DNA of 64,000 bases, from assembly GCA_964427005.1 (NCBI GenBank), contig CAYRTL010000004.1:34637-98636 (forward strand). The letters run 5' to 3'. This DNA is from JAMXLO01 sp964427005 (GTDB lineage Bacteria > Pseudomonadota > Alphaproteobacteria > Acetobacterales > Acetobacteraceae). Positions 42,327-52,103 of this stretch are shown one piece after another. A program made the position numbers and the translations under genes. Numbering within the stretch: position 1 is the stretch's first letter; each line of letters begins with the position of its first letter. The notes below the pieces were generated by a model. That model saw only the letters and a list, made by a program, of their open reading frames with translations. It was not told the DNA's origin and ran no database searches.

Positions 42327-42927
42327 TCGGCCCCACCGCGCGAAGCTTCTGCGCCAAATGCACGAGGATTGCTGCGGTTGCGCCCCAAATGTAGTGCTCG
42401 GGGTGCGGCCATACCCAATATTCCCGCCAATTCCCTCGTACATGGTGCCGCTGCCGCTTCGGGGCATCCGGGTCCAGCAACACATCTATTGGCAGTTCGA
42501 ATACTGCTTCCACTTCTTCCGGAGCCGGGCGCAACTCCAGGCCTGGCGGAAGCAGCCCGAGCACGGGCGTAATCCGGTAGCCCGTGCCGGTGACGTAATC
42601 GGCCAGCCGGCCGAGTATTTCCACATGCGCGCGCTCGAGCGCGATCTCCTCCTCTGCCTCCCGCAACGCTGCAGCTTCGGCATCGGCGTCGCTCGCGTCG
42701 ATGCGGCCACCAGGGAAGCTGATCTGGCCGGCATGTTTGTTCAGATGGGCGTTCCGCTTGGTCAAAAGGATGCCCGGCGTGGGACCCAGCACAATCGGTA
42801 CCAGCACCGCGGCGGGCACCGGTGGTCGATCGAGGATTTCCAGCACATCGTCGCCGTGTGCCACCTCACCTGGCAATGGCTCGGTCAATATTACGGCCAG
42901 CCGCGCCCGCAGCTCGTCCGCCGTCAT
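42310..42927 (-). CDS. Nudix hydrolase, CoA pyrophosphatase (NudL-like)
   Basis: A 205-residue Nudix protein. The Nudix box is GGRIDASDADAEAAALREA followed by EEEIAL, matching GX5EX7REUXEEXGU in layout, preceded by the NudL-type LNKHAGQISFPGG. Such enzymes hydrolyse CoA and its derivatives to phosphopantetheine and 3',5'-ADP. It lies 11 bases after the DUF1285 stop. The order DUF1285-Nudix-DUF6111-CCA is common in alphaproteobacteria. Confidence 0.93.
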   Translation of the reverse strand: MTADELRARLAVILTEPLPGEVAHGDDVLEILDRPPVPAAVLVPIVLGPTPGILLTKRNAHLNKHAGQISFPGGRIDASDADAEAAALREAEEEIALERAHVEILGRLADYVTGTGYRITPVLGLLPPGLELRPAPEEVEAVFELPIDVLLDPDAPKRQRHHVRGNWREYWVWPHPEHYIWGATAAILVHLAQKLRAVGPNASAG

Positions 42928-42937
42928 TGTGGCTGGA

Positions 42938-43567
42938 TCACTCCTCGCCGGGAGGCAGTTCGCCGAGTGAAAAGAACCGGCCGCAGCTCCACACGCCCAG
43001 CATCCGACGACAGCCCACCCATTCCGGCACCGCCAGCGCGACCAGCTCGTAGTACACGGCGCGGTTGATACGCGCCTCGATCCCCGGGCGGACCAGAATG
43101 TACGGCGTCGGCTCGCAAGTCAGCACGTCGTGCGCTACGCGGACCGGATGTTCCGCGTCGGCGGTCACCACCTGATCGACATTGGTGCGGAAGGACAAGG
43201 CTTGCTGCCGGCCGTCGCCCACCCAATCGAGCTCGACCGCGACGAAAGGCGCATCCTCGACCTGGATGCGGCCACGTTCGGCGGGTGTCTCCAGCCAGAA
43301 CGAACCATCCGCCTCGCGTTTCAGCACACTGGCGAAGAGGCAGACCAGTTCCTTCCGGTTGATCGGGCTGCCACGGTACAGCCAGGTTCCGTCCCGCCGG
43401 ATCACAAACGGCAGATCGCCACACTCGACCGGAGCACGGCGGCGGCGCGGAGGGGTGTTGGGGGCAGGACCAGCGAGCGCCGGCTCCGAAAACGCGGTCA
43501 GAGGCAGTCGCATTGTGGGAGCGTGGAGCACTCTCGCAAGCGGCGCTGGAGACCTGGCCTCGTTCAC
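42938..43567 (-). CDS. DUF1285 domain protein
   Basis: A 209-residue product starting at the GTG at 43567 with GGAG about 11 bases upstream. An internal ATG at 43513 lacks a ribosome site. The DUF1285 core runs from residue 50: LPFVIRRDGTWLYRGSPINR, LVCLFASVLKREADGSFWL, ETPAERGRIQVEDAPFVAVE. The first 45 residues are rich in P, A and R. The family is conserved beside the MoxR/Nudix block and its function is unknown. It is divergent from the MoxR gene, with about 118 bases between. Confidence 0.88.
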   Translation of the reverse strand: MNEARSPAPLARVLHAPTMRLPLTAFSEPALAGPAPNTPPRRRRAPVECGDLPFVIRRDGTWLYRGSPINRKELVCLFASVLKREADGSFWLETPAERGRIQVEDAPFVAVELDWVGDGRQQALSFRTNVDQVVTADAEHPVRVAHDVLTCEPTPYILVRPGIEARINRAVYYELVALAVPEWVGCRRMLGVWSCGRFFSLGELPPGEE

Positions 43568-43685
43568 GACTGCGTCTCCATCCCTCGCTATCTTTCAACC
43601 TCGCGGCCGATATAGGTAGCATCCCCCACCGGGCGAAAGTCCCTATATGTCCGCTTGGTAAGATTTGTCAGAGGTGAATGCCGGT

Positions 43686-44702
43686 ATGTCGGTGAGTATG
43701 GCTGCTACGCAACAAGCAGGGATCGACGTCAGCACGATCCTCTCGGAAGTCGAAGCTCTCGGCCTGCGCATCGCGAAAGTGCGCGCGTCCATCGGGCGGG
43801 TAATCTTTGGCCAGGACGAGGTGGTGGATCAGACGCTGATCACGCTGCTCTCGGGCGGGCACGCGCTGTTGGTCGGGGTCCCCGGTCTCGGCAAAAGCCG
43901 TCTGGTCGAAACCTTGGGCATTGTGCTGGGACTGGCTACCAAGCGGGTGCAGTTCACGCCCGACCTGATGCCTGCCGACATCATCGGCAGCGAAGTGCTG
44001 GACATCGTCGAAGGGCGGCAGATGTCCCGCTTCATTCCGGGACCGGTATTCTGCCAGCTTCTGATGGCGGACGAGATCAACCGAGCCAGCCCGCGGACGC
44101 AATCGGCGCTGCTGCAATCAATGCAGGAGCGCCGCGTCTCGGTACGCGGCACCGAGCATCAGGTGCCCGTGCCATTCCACGTTCTGGCCACGCAGAACCC
44201 GATCGAGCAGGAAGGCACCTATCCGCTGCCGGAAGCGCAGCTCGACAGGTTCCTGCTCGAAATCGACATCGGCTATCCCGATATCGAGTCCGAACGGACC
44301 ATGCTGCTGGCCACCACAGGCGCTGTGGAAACCCCGGCCGAACCCACGATGACAGCCCAGGATCTGATGTCGGCGCAGGCGCTGCTTCGTCGTGTTCCGG
44401 TCGGCGAGAAAGTAGTGGACGCGATCCTGCTGCTCGTGCGCGGGGGCCGGCCAGAAGTGTCCGACGACGAGATGGTTCGCCGCCACGTTGCCTGGGGCCC
44501 CGGCCCGCGCGCAACGCAAGCACTGATGCTTGCGTGCAGGGCGCGCGCGCTTCTGGGCAACCGTCTCGCACCCAGCATCGATGATGTGGTCGCGCTCGCT
44601 CGGCCCGTGCTGCGTCACAGGATGGCGCTCAACTTCTCGGCCCGCGCCGACGGCGTTGTGCTGTCCGAGGTGATCGACCGTCTGGTTCAGCGTCTTGGTT
44701 AG
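43686..44702 (+). CDS. MoxR-type AAA+ ATPase
   Basis: A 338-residue AAA+ chaperone with Walker A GVPGLGKS, Walker B LLMADEINRASP, sensor 1 ATQNPIEQEGTYPLPEAQLD and an arginine finger-like EAQLDRF. The MoxR family helps assemble or activate proteins with von Willebrand A-like partners. The ATG at 43686 has AGAGGTG upstream; a TTG at 43665 would add seven residues. It starts a four-gene operon with the DUF58 and DUF4159 genes. Confidence 0.95.
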   Translation: MSVSMAATQQAGIDVSTILSEVEALGLRIAKVRASIGRVIFGQDEVVDQTLITLLSGGHALLVGVPGLGKSRLVETLGIVLGLATKRVQFTPDLMPADIIGSEVLDIVEGRQMSRFIPGPVFCQLLMADEINRASPRTQSALLQSMQERRVSVRGTEHQVPVPFHVLATQNPIEQEGTYPLPEAQLDRFLLEIDIGYPDIESERTMLLATTGAVETPAEPTMTAQDLMSAQALLRRVPVGEKVVDAILLLVRGGRPEVSDDEMVRRHVAWGPGPRATQALMLACRARALLGNRLAPSIDDVVALARPVLRHRMALNFSARADGVVLSEVIDRLVQRLG

Positions 44703-45591
44703 CACCACCGCCAATGCGGCGGCGGATGCGAGGCGCGCCGAGAATCTCGGTGCGCAATTGCCGCCGCTGCTGGTGGCCGCCGAACGGGTTGCTGCCACCG
44801 TGGCGCAGGGCGTGCATGGCAGGCGGCGCGTCGGCCAGGGCGACAGCTTTTGGCAATTCCGGCCCTACATCGAAGGCGATCCGTTCGCGCGTATCGACTG
44901 GTGGCAGTCAGCAAAGTCGGGTCGGCCTGCCCCGGAAGGTTGGGTGATTCGCGAGACCGAGTGGGAGGCGGCGCAGACCGTCTGCCTGTGGCGGGATGCA
45001 TCTGCCTCGATGCGCTGGCGGTCACGCGGTGCGTCGGTGGAGAAACGCGACCGCGCCGGTTTGCTGCTATTGGCGGTGGCCTCGCTGCTGCTGCGCGGTG
45101 GCGAGCGCGTGACAATGATTGCCACGGATGCGCGACCGATTTCCGGACGTGCAGGACTGGACCGCCTTGCTCAGTCGCTGGAAGGCGCCGCAGATGACGA
45201 TGCGGGACTGCCGCCTGTCGTCGCTCTGCCGAGGCATGCGCGCGTGGTGCTGTTCGGTGATTTCCTGTCCCCGCTTGACGAGATTCAGGCTGCTATTGGC
45301 CGCCTCACTGCTATCCCGGTCAGTGGCTATCTTTTGCAAGTGCTCGATCCTGCCGAGGCTGATCTGCCGTATAGTGGGCGTATTCGCTTCCGTGGGCTCG
45401 AGCGCGAGGGCGACACACTGATTCCGCGCGTGGAAGGCGTACGCGAGGAGTATGCTCGGCGGTTAAAAGCGCAGCAGGAGGGACTGACGGCGATATGCTC
45501 CGCGGCGGGCTTCAACTTCGCCATTCACCGCACCGATCATTCCCCCGAAGCCGCGTTACTCGGACTTTACATAGCGTTGACTGCGAAATGA
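44695..45591 (+). CDS. DUF58 domain protein
   Basis: A 298-residue protein with the DUF58 signature GDSFWQFRPYIEGDPFARID followed by WWQSAKSGR, and a von Willebrand A-like C-terminal part (LWRDASASMRW, a MIDAS-like D-A-S-A-S). It is the usual partner of MoxR. It starts at a TTG at 44695, overlapping the MoxR stop by 8 bases, so they are coupled. It ends by ATGA overlap with the next gene. Confidence 0.93.
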   Translation: MVSTTANAAADARRAENLGAQLPPLLVAAERVAATVAQGVHGRRRVGQGDSFWQFRPYIEGDPFARIDWWQSAKSGRPAPEGWVIRETEWEAAQTVCLWRDASASMRWRSRGASVEKRDRAGLLLLAVASLLLRGGERVTMIATDARPISGRAGLDRLAQSLEGAADDDAGLPPVVALPRHARVVLFGDFLSPLDEIQAAIGRLTAIPVSGYLLQVLDPAEADLPYSGRIRFRGLEREGDTLIPRVEGVREEYARRLKAQQEGLTAICSAAGFNFAIHRTDHSPEAALLGLYIALTAK

Positions 45592-48272
45592 TTTTTGCCG
45601 CCCCCTGGGTATTGCTCGCGCTGCCGGCCCTGCCGCTGCTGTGGTGGTTGCTGCGTGTGACCCCTCCAGCGCCACGCAGCGAGGCATTTCCGGCGATCCG
45701 CCTGCTCATGGGCATAAACGCGCGGGAAGAAACTCCGGCGCGTACACCATGGTGGCTTCTGCTGCTGCGAATGGTCGCGGCGACTCTCGTCATCTTTGCA
45801 TTGGCCGGCCCAGTGCTGGATGCCGGTTCGGCGTTGCCCGGATCAGGCCCTCTGCTGCTGGTGGTGGATAACGGCTGGGCGGCAGCCGCGGACTGGCCGC
45901 GCCGGATGCAGGCAGCCAATACCGTCCTCGATCGCGCCGAACGCGCCGGGCGCCAAGTCGCGTTGATCGCCACGGCTTCGGATGAAGCTGGGAACGCGCC
46001 CCAAGCCTCCGCCTCGCTTCCCGTTGCCGACCTGCGGTCGAAGCTGGCGGCATTGCGGCCCGAACCGTGGCCGCCAGACCGAGCGGCTGCCGCCCTCGCG
46101 CTGCGCGCCTGGCACCCCCCTGGTGCTGCGGTCGTCTATGTAGGGGACGGGCTCATTCACGGCGGCGACTTCGCCGAATTCGCTGGCGCCCTGAGGGAAG
46201 TAGGTCCCGTCACCGAGTTGCGGGGCCAGAGCGCGCCCGCGCGGCTTCTGCTGCCACCGCAAAATGAGGCCGACAGGCTGATCGCCCGCGCCGAGCAGGT
46301 GCCACAGCCGCTACCCGGTCGTGCTGCGGTCATGGCCCAGAGCGGTGATGGACGAACCCTGGCGCGAGTCGAAGTCGATGTGCCGGCCGGGGCTGCTACC
46401 GCTAGTGCGGGGATCTCTCTTCCACCCGAGTTGCGCAATCGCCTTAGCCGCATGGTCTTGGAAGGCCCGCCCACGGCTGCCTCGGTCGTTCTGCTGGACG
46501 AGCGCTGGCGGCGCCGGCCGGTCGGCGTGCTTGCTGGCGATCTGAGCACTGCGAATACGCCGTTCGCTGGCTCGCTGTATTATCTCCGGCGGGCGCTGTC
46601 GCCGTACACCGAAGTGCGCGAGGGCGATCTTCCCACGCTGCTGCAGCGCGACATCTCGGTGTTGGTCCTCGCCGATCGTCCCCTGCCTTCCGGCGCGGAA
46701 CGCGATGCTGTCACCAAATGGGTCGAACAAGGCGGCTTGCTCATTCGCTTTGCCGGTCCGCGGACGGCGGAGCAGCCCATCGGTGAGACCGACCCGCTTA
46801 TGCCTGTGAAGCTGCTCAGCGGTGATCGCCAGTTGGGTGGTGCTTTGTCGTGGGCGGAGCCAGCAGGAGTCGCCCAGTTCTCCGCAACTTCGCCCTTTGC
46901 TGGGCTGGCGGTGCCTGAGGAGGTCAAGGTCACCAGGCAGGTACTGGCAGAGCCGTCCGCTGACCTCACCAGCCACACCTGGGCCACGCTGGCCGATGGA
47001 ACGCCGCTGGTGACGCAGACAACGCGCGGTGCGGGACGGGTGGTACTGTTTCATGTCACCGCCAACGCAGATTGGTCGAACCTGCCGCTGTCCGGTTTGT
47101 TCGTCGATATGCTGCGGCGGCTGGTCGCGCTGTCGGCCGGAGTGGCGACCATTGCCGACGGCACTATCCTGGCACCCGCCGAGACGTTGGACGGCTACGG
47201 CCTTCTTTCGGCGCCGCCGCAGGCGGCAACAGGTCTGCCGGCCAACCAGTTCTCCAGCACGGTCGCCTCACCCCGGCATCCACCCGGCCTGTATGGTCCC
47301 GAGAATGGCCGGCGCGCCCTCAATCTGGGAGGCAATTTGCCGGCACTGGAATCAGCGCCGCCTGTTCCTGGGGCGCGAGTGGAGAACTTCACGTCAGCGG
47401 TGCCGGAGCGAGCGCTCGGGCCGGCGTTGCTGGCGGCAGCGCTTGTGCTGCTGGCACTGGATCTGTTGATCTCACTCGGCCTGCGCGGGCTGCTACGCTC
47501 CACCCGCGCGGCCGCGGCCTTGCTTCTCACGATCCTGCTTGCCCCTGGCGCGCACGCGCTGGAGACCAATCCCGATCCGGCCCTGGCGACCCGACTCGGT
47601 TATGTCGTGACTGGGGACGCCCAGTTGGACAGCGTCTCGCGCGCGGGGCTGGAAGGGCTGTCGGAATACGTGAACCGACGCACCGCGGCCACGCTGGTCG
47701 AGCCTGACGCAGTTGAGCCGGGAGCCACCGATCTCAGCTTCTATCCGTTGCTGTACTGGCCAATCAGCGCGAGTGCGGAACCACTCAGCCCGTCGCAGGC
47801 AGCCGCGCTCAACGACTACATGAGCCGGGGCGGCATAATCCTGGTGGACACAAGGGATTCCGGATCAGGCGCAGGCTTTGCGCCAGGCGCCGAATCCGCG
47901 CTGCAACGCGTGGCGCAGGGTCTGATGGTGCCTCCGTTGGCGCCGCTGACCACCGAACATGTGTTGGCACGCGCGTTCTATCTGCTGCAGGACTTTCCAG
48001 GGCGCTACACCGGTGCCGGCGTCTGGGTGCAACGCGACCAGGACCGTGCGAATGACAGCGTCAGTCCGGTCATCATCGGCGGCAATGACTGGGCCGCTGC
48101 CTGGGCGGTGGATGAGAACGGCCGCAACCCCTACGCGGTGATTCCCGGCGGAGCGCGGCAGCGGACATTGGCTTACCGGTTCGGCGTGAACCTCGTGATG
48201 TACGCGCTGACCGGGAACTACAAGGGCGATCAGGTGCACGTGCCTGCCATCCTGCAGCGGCTGGGGCAATAG
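45588..48272 (+). CDS. DUF4159-domain protein with N-terminal BatA-like membrane domain
   Basis: An 894-residue protein. The N-terminus (FAAPWVLLALPALPLLWWLL and ARTPWWLLLLRMVAATLVIF) is a BatA-like two-helix anchor, then a VWA-like region (LLLVVDNGWAAAADWPRRM). Two further helices (ALVLLALDLLISLGL, LLRSTRAAAALLLTI) precede the C-terminal DUF4159 domain (YPLLYWPISASAEPLSPSQ, GGIILVDTRDSGSG and FYLLQDFPGRYTGAGVWVQ). It belongs to the MoxR-DUF58-DUF4159 membrane complex. Length is normal for alphaproteobacterial homologues. Confidence 0.9.
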   Translation: MIFAAPWVLLALPALPLLWWLLRVTPPAPRSEAFPAIRLLMGINAREETPARTPWWLLLLRMVAATLVIFALAGPVLDAGSALPGSGPLLLVVDNGWAAAADWPRRMQAANTVLDRAERAGRQVALIATASDEAGNAPQASASLPVADLRSKLAALRPEPWPPDRAAAALALRAWHPPGAAVVYVGDGLIHGGDFAEFAGALREVGPVTELRGQSAPARLLLPPQNEADRLIARAEQVPQPLPGRAAVMAQSGDGRTLARVEVDVPAGAATASAGISLPPELRNRLSRMVLEGPPTAASVVLLDERWRRRPVGVLAGDLSTANTPFAGSLYYLRRALSPYTEVREGDLPTLLQRDISVLVLADRPLPSGAERDAVTKWVEQGGLLIRFAGPRTAEQPIGETDPLMPVKLLSGDRQLGGALSWAEPAGVAQFSATSPFAGLAVPEEVKVTRQVLAEPSADLTSHTWATLADGTPLVTQTTRGAGRVVLFHVTANADWSNLPLSGLFVDMLRRLVALSAGVATIADGTILAPAETLDGYGLLSAPPQAATGLPANQFSSTVASPRHPPGLYGPENGRRALNLGGNLPALESAPPVPGARVENFTSAVPERALGPALLAAALVLLALDLLISLGLRGLLRSTRAAAALLLTILLAPGAHALETNPDPALATRLGYVVTGDAQLDSVSRAGLEGLSEYVNRRTAATLVEPDAVEPGATDLSFYPLLYWPISASAEPLSPSQAAALNDYMSRGGIILVDTRDSGSGAGFAPGAESALQRVAQGLMVPPLAPLTTEHVLARAFYLLQDFPGRYTGAGVWVQRDQDRANDSVSPVIIGGNDWAAAWAVDENGRNPYAVIPGGARQRTLAYRFGVNLVMYALTGNYKGDQVHVPAILQRLGQ

Positions 48273-50378
48273 ATGCGGCCGGAAGAAGTCATCGCCGCCC
48301 TACGCTTCGAGCCATTGCTGCCGCTGTGGCTGATCACGGCACTCGCCGCGCTGTCGCTGCTGATGGTGATCGTGGCAGCGGCCCGGCGTGCCCGCGGAAC
48401 GCTTTGGCGGCTCGTGGGATTCGCGATCCTCCTGTTGTGGCTCGCCGGCCCTCGCCTCGTGCAGGAGAGCCGGGACAATCTTCCGGATGTCGGACTGCTT
48501 GTCGTCGATCAGACCGCATCGATGCAGGTAGGCGAGCGCACACGGTTAGCCGAGGCAGCGCGTGCCGCGTTGAGCCAGCAGGCGGCGAAGTTGTCCGATC
48601 TCGAACTGCGGACCGTCACGGTGCCGGAGAGCGGCGATGCCGGGACGCGGCTCTTCTCCGCGATCGAGCGGGCACTGGCGGACATCCCGCGTTCGCGCTT
48701 TGCCGGCACCATCGCAATCACCGATGGGCAGGTGCACGACATTCCCGACGCCTCACCTGGTGGCGCACCGTTGAATGTATTGATCCCCGCGAAGGACGAA
48801 GAGACGGATCGACGGCTGCGTGTCATCGAGGCACCGGGTTACGGCATCGTGGGCAAGACGGTGACACTCCGTGTCGCTATTGAAGACCTCGGGGCCGCCA
48901 AAGCCGCGCAGTCTGCCGACTTGACCATTCGTCGCGATGGTGACCCGCCGCGCACGCAGAGCGTGCCCATCGGGGCGGAGCAGCGGATTGAGATCCCAAT
49001 TACCCGCGCGGGTCCCACGGTAATCGAGCTGTCCGCGAGCCAATTGCCCGGTGAGGTCTCCACGATCAACAACCGGGCAGTAATTGAGATCAATGGGGTT
49101 CGTGACCGTCTGCGCGTTCTGCTGATCTCAGGCGAACCGCATCCGGGGGAGCGCGCATGGCGGCGGCTGCTCAAGGCGGATCCGTCTGTTGATCTTGTGC
49201 ACTTCACCATTCTGCGGCCGCCGGAGAAGGATGACCTGACGCCGCTTAACGAGCTTGCGCTGATCGCCTTTCCGGTACGCGAGTTGTTCCTCGACAAGAT
49301 CCACGAATTCGACCTGATCATTCTTGACCGGTTCCAGAACCGTGGTCTGTTGCCGCTGCCATACATCGCCAATATCGCCGACCACGTGCGGCAGGGAGGT
49401 GCGCTGCTGCTGAGCGTGGGCCCGGAGTTCTCAGGCGCTGCCAGTCTTGCGGCGACGCCGATTGGCCAGGTGCTCCCCGGCATCCCAGCGTCAATCAATG
49501 CCGTGGTGGAAGGCCAGTTCCGACCGCGTGTGACGGATCTCGGCCAGCGGCATCCGGTGACCGAGGGTCTGGCTGGCGCCAATCCGTCCAACAATTCTGA
49601 CGTACCGGCGGGATGGGGATCATGGTACCGCCGCATCCAACCCGCCGATGTCCATGGCGAGGCTCTGCTGGGCACACGCGATGGTCAGCCGCTTTTGTTG
49701 CTGGACCGCGTCGGCCGCGGCCGCGTCGCGCTGCTGCTATCGGATCAGATTTGGCTGTGGTCGCGCGGCCACCAGGGCGGCGGACCCCAGGCCGAACTCC
49801 TGCGCCGGGTCGCGCATTGGCTGATGCAGGAGCCGGAACTGGAAGAAAACGCGCTGAGAGCGCATGTCGCCGATGGGCGTCTCTCGATTGAGCGCCGTTC
49901 GACCGATCCTGCGCCGCCTGGCCAGGTCACGGTGACCGATCCAGATGGCAAGGCGCAGACCATGAATTTGGCTGAGGCGAGTCCGGGGAAGGGAACAGCC
50001 AGCCTGCCAGCGGTCACGCCGGGCGTGTGGCAAGTGAATGACGGTGCACGCACGGCCTATGCCGCCGCAGGTGCCGCCAATCCGCTCGAGCTGTCCGATC
50101 TCCGCGCGACCGCGACACTGTTGCGCAAGCTCGCCCGTGCATCCGGTGGCGGGGTCCATTTCATCGGGACGGGAACACCGGGGGCGGCGCCTGACCTGCC
50201 AGAGCTGCGGCGTACCGAACCGAATCGGCCCGCTGCGGGTAGTTCATGGATTGGCTTGGAGCGGCGGTACGATCACGTTGTCACCGGCATTGCGTCGCTG
50301 GCGCTCCTGCCGGCATGGATGGCATTGCCGCTGATGCTGGGCATGATGGTGCTCGCATGGCGGCGGGAGGGAAGGTAA
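48273..50378 (+). CDS. Large membrane protein of the MoxR-DUF58 operon
   Basis: A 701-residue protein beginning immediately after the previous stop. Two helices at residues 17-36 and 45-62 anchor it. It then has a VWA-like start (LLVVDQTASMQVGERTRL), beta-rich repeats, and a glutamine-amidotransferase-like domain (LLISGEPHPGERAWRRLLKA). There is one more helix at the C-terminus (ALLPAWMALPLMLGMMVLA). This fits the last gene of the MoxR-DUF58-DUF4159 operon in alphaproteobacteria. Function is unknown; a role in envelope quality control is only inferred. Confidence 0.82.
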   Translation: MRPEEVIAALRFEPLLPLWLITALAALSLLMVIVAAARRARGTLWRLVGFAILLLWLAGPRLVQESRDNLPDVGLLVVDQTASMQVGERTRLAEAARAALSQQAAKLSDLELRTVTVPESGDAGTRLFSAIERALADIPRSRFAGTIAITDGQVHDIPDASPGGAPLNVLIPAKDEETDRRLRVIEAPGYGIVGKTVTLRVAIEDLGAAKAAQSADLTIRRDGDPPRTQSVPIGAEQRIEIPITRAGPTVIELSASQLPGEVSTINNRAVIEINGVRDRLRVLLISGEPHPGERAWRRLLKADPSVDLVHFTILRPPEKDDLTPLNELALIAFPVRELFLDKIHEFDLIILDRFQNRGLLPLPYIANIADHVRQGGALLLSVGPEFSGAASLAATPIGQVLPGIPASINAVVEGQFRPRVTDLGQRHPVTEGLAGANPSNNSDVPAGWGSWYRRIQPADVHGEALLGTRDGQPLLLLDRVGRGRVALLLSDQIWLWSRGHQGGGPQAELLRRVAHWLMQEPELEENALRAHVADGRLSIERRSTDPAPPGQVTVTDPDGKAQTMNLAEASPGKGTASLPAVTPGVWQVNDGARTAYAAAGAANPLELSDLRATATLLRKLARASGGGVHFIGTGTPGAAPDLPELRRTEPNRPAAGSSWIGLERRYDHVVTGIASLALLPAWMALPLMLGMMVLAWRREGR

Positions 50379-50453
50379 TTTTGCCTCCGCCCGAACTCGG
50401 TTCGTCACAGCGGCAACCGCGCGTTAATCCAACTAGACTGATACTGCGCTTCG

Positions 50454-52103
50454 ATGATGGCGCAGGAGCGAACCGTGTGCGCCGCTCAACGGCTGGAATT
50501 GCTGCGCCAAGCTCTGGCGCATCTGGAGGGCGGGAACGAAACCGAGGCGGAGTGCATCTGCCGGCGACTCGCCCTTGACGATAACAGTGACCTTGAGGCG
50601 CTGCTGTTGCTCGGCTTGGCAACCGGCATGCGCGGTGACGTGCATACTGCTGCAGCCGTCCTGGACCGCGTAGCTCGCCAGCGAACCGAGAAGGCTCACC
50701 CTTGCAGCGACCTGGCCGCGCTGCTGATCAGGGGCGGGAAAGGCGATCTGATCGCGCCGCTCTACCGTGAATGCCTCCGGTTAGCGCCCGACGATTTGCG
50801 GCTGCACTACTCGTTCGCTGCCTTCCTGCGCGAAAATGGTGACGCAGATGCTGCGGTGGACCTGCTCGGCGCGGTCGTGCGGAAGCTTCCCGCGAACGCC
50901 GAGGCGCATGACCAGATGGGGTTGGCTCTGGCTGAGGCAGGCCGATTTGGCGAGGCCGTCGAACAGTTCAGACATGCAATCGCCTGCGATCCCAGGCCTG
51001 CGGCGTTCTGGGCCAATCTCGGCATGATCCTGAAGATCGAATCGCAGTTTGATGCGGCACTGCACGCGTGCGACGAGGCGCTGGCGCGTGCGCCATGCGA
51101 CCGGCAGATCAGGGTAAACCGTGCGGTCGCGTTGCTGCGCGCCGGGCGGTTTGCGGAGGCTTGGCAGGACTGGGCGATGGCAGAGGCCACACGCAGTGGT
51201 CTTCCAGCGGAACGTCTTCTGCCGGCTCTATCGCGCCTGCCAGACCTGAGTGGCCGCACGGTCCTCGTTGTCCACGAGGAGGGGTTCGGGGACACGTTGC
51301 AGTTCGTGCGCTACGTCCCGCTGCTCGCCTGTCGCGGTGCCCGGGTTGTCCTTGCCGTGCCGCCCCCATTGGTTCGATTGCTGCAAACGATTCCGGGCGT
51401 CGCAGACGTGCCGGACGGGCTTTCGGCAGTGCCAGCTTATGACTTCCACTGCTCGTTCAACGGTCTACCTCGGGCGTTCGAGACAACACTGCAAACCATT
51501 CCCTGCAAGCTACCGTACCTCAGCGCGGATACAGCGCTGTTCCAGCAATGGGGCGAGCGGTTGGCAACGGCTGGCGCATTTCGAGTCGGACTGTGCTGGG
51601 CCGGTCAGGCTCGGCCTTGGTTGCCTGGGTTCAATGCGCTGGATGCGCGCCGCAGCACAAAGCTGGCGGCGCTCGGGCGGCTTGCTGAAGTTCCAGGCGT
51701 CAGCTTCGTCAGCCTGCAAAAAGGACCTGCGGCAGCCGAGGTAAGCACGGCCGGATTCGACCTGTTTGATGTCATGGACGGGGTGCGTGACTTCGCGGAC
51801 ACCGCCGCCATCGTGGCGAACCTCAACATGGTGATCAGCGTAGACACATCTGTCGTGCATCTTGCCGGTGGATTAGGCAAGCCGGTCTTTCTGCTCGACC
51901 GCTACGACAATTGCTGGCGGTGGCTAAGCGAACGGGAGGACAGCCCGTGGTATCCCACATTGCGCATCTTCCGGCAGCCAGCGCCCGGCGACTGGTCATC
52001 GGTCATCTCACGGGTGGCAGCCGCGCTCACGCAGATGGTGCAGGCGCACTCTGCAACGGCTGACCGTCCATGCCCAGCGCAGGAATGCCGAGGTGCCGCA
52101 TGA
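50454..52103 (+). CDS. TPR protein with C-terminal glycosyltransferase-like domain
   Basis: A 549-residue protein. The first 240 residues are tetratricopeptide repeats (for example ALAEAGRFGEAVEQFRHAIA and CDEALARAPCDRQIRVN). The rest is a GT9/GT41-like domain: RTVLVVHEEGFGDTLQFVRY near residue 267 and ISVDTSVVHLAGGLGKPVFL near 460, a nucleotide-sugar binding motif. Such proteins often glycosylate flagellin, lipopolysaccharide or other surface molecules. The 3' end overlaps the convergent phosphatase gene by 77 bases. The donor is not known. Confidence 0.85.
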   Translation: MMAQERTVCAAQRLELLRQALAHLEGGNETEAECICRRLALDDNSDLEALLLLGLATGMRGDVHTAAAVLDRVARQRTEKAHPCSDLAALLIRGGKGDLIAPLYRECLRLAPDDLRLHYSFAAFLRENGDADAAVDLLGAVVRKLPANAEAHDQMGLALAEAGRFGEAVEQFRHAIACDPRPAAFWANLGMILKIESQFDAALHACDEALARAPCDRQIRVNRAVALLRAGRFAEAWQDWAMAEATRSGLPAERLLPALSRLPDLSGRTVLVVHEEGFGDTLQFVRYVPLLACRGARVVLAVPPPLVRLLQTIPGVADVPDGLSAVPAYDFHCSFNGLPRAFETTLQTIPCKLPYLSADTALFQQWGERLATAGAFRVGLCWAGQARPWLPGFNALDARRSTKLAALGRLAEVPGVSFVSLQKGPAAAEVSTAGFDLFDVMDGVRDFADTAAIVANLNMVISVDTSVVHLAGGLGKPVFLLDRYDNCWRWLSEREDSPWYPTLRIFRQPAPGDWSSVISRVAAALTQMVQAHSATADRPCPAQECRGAA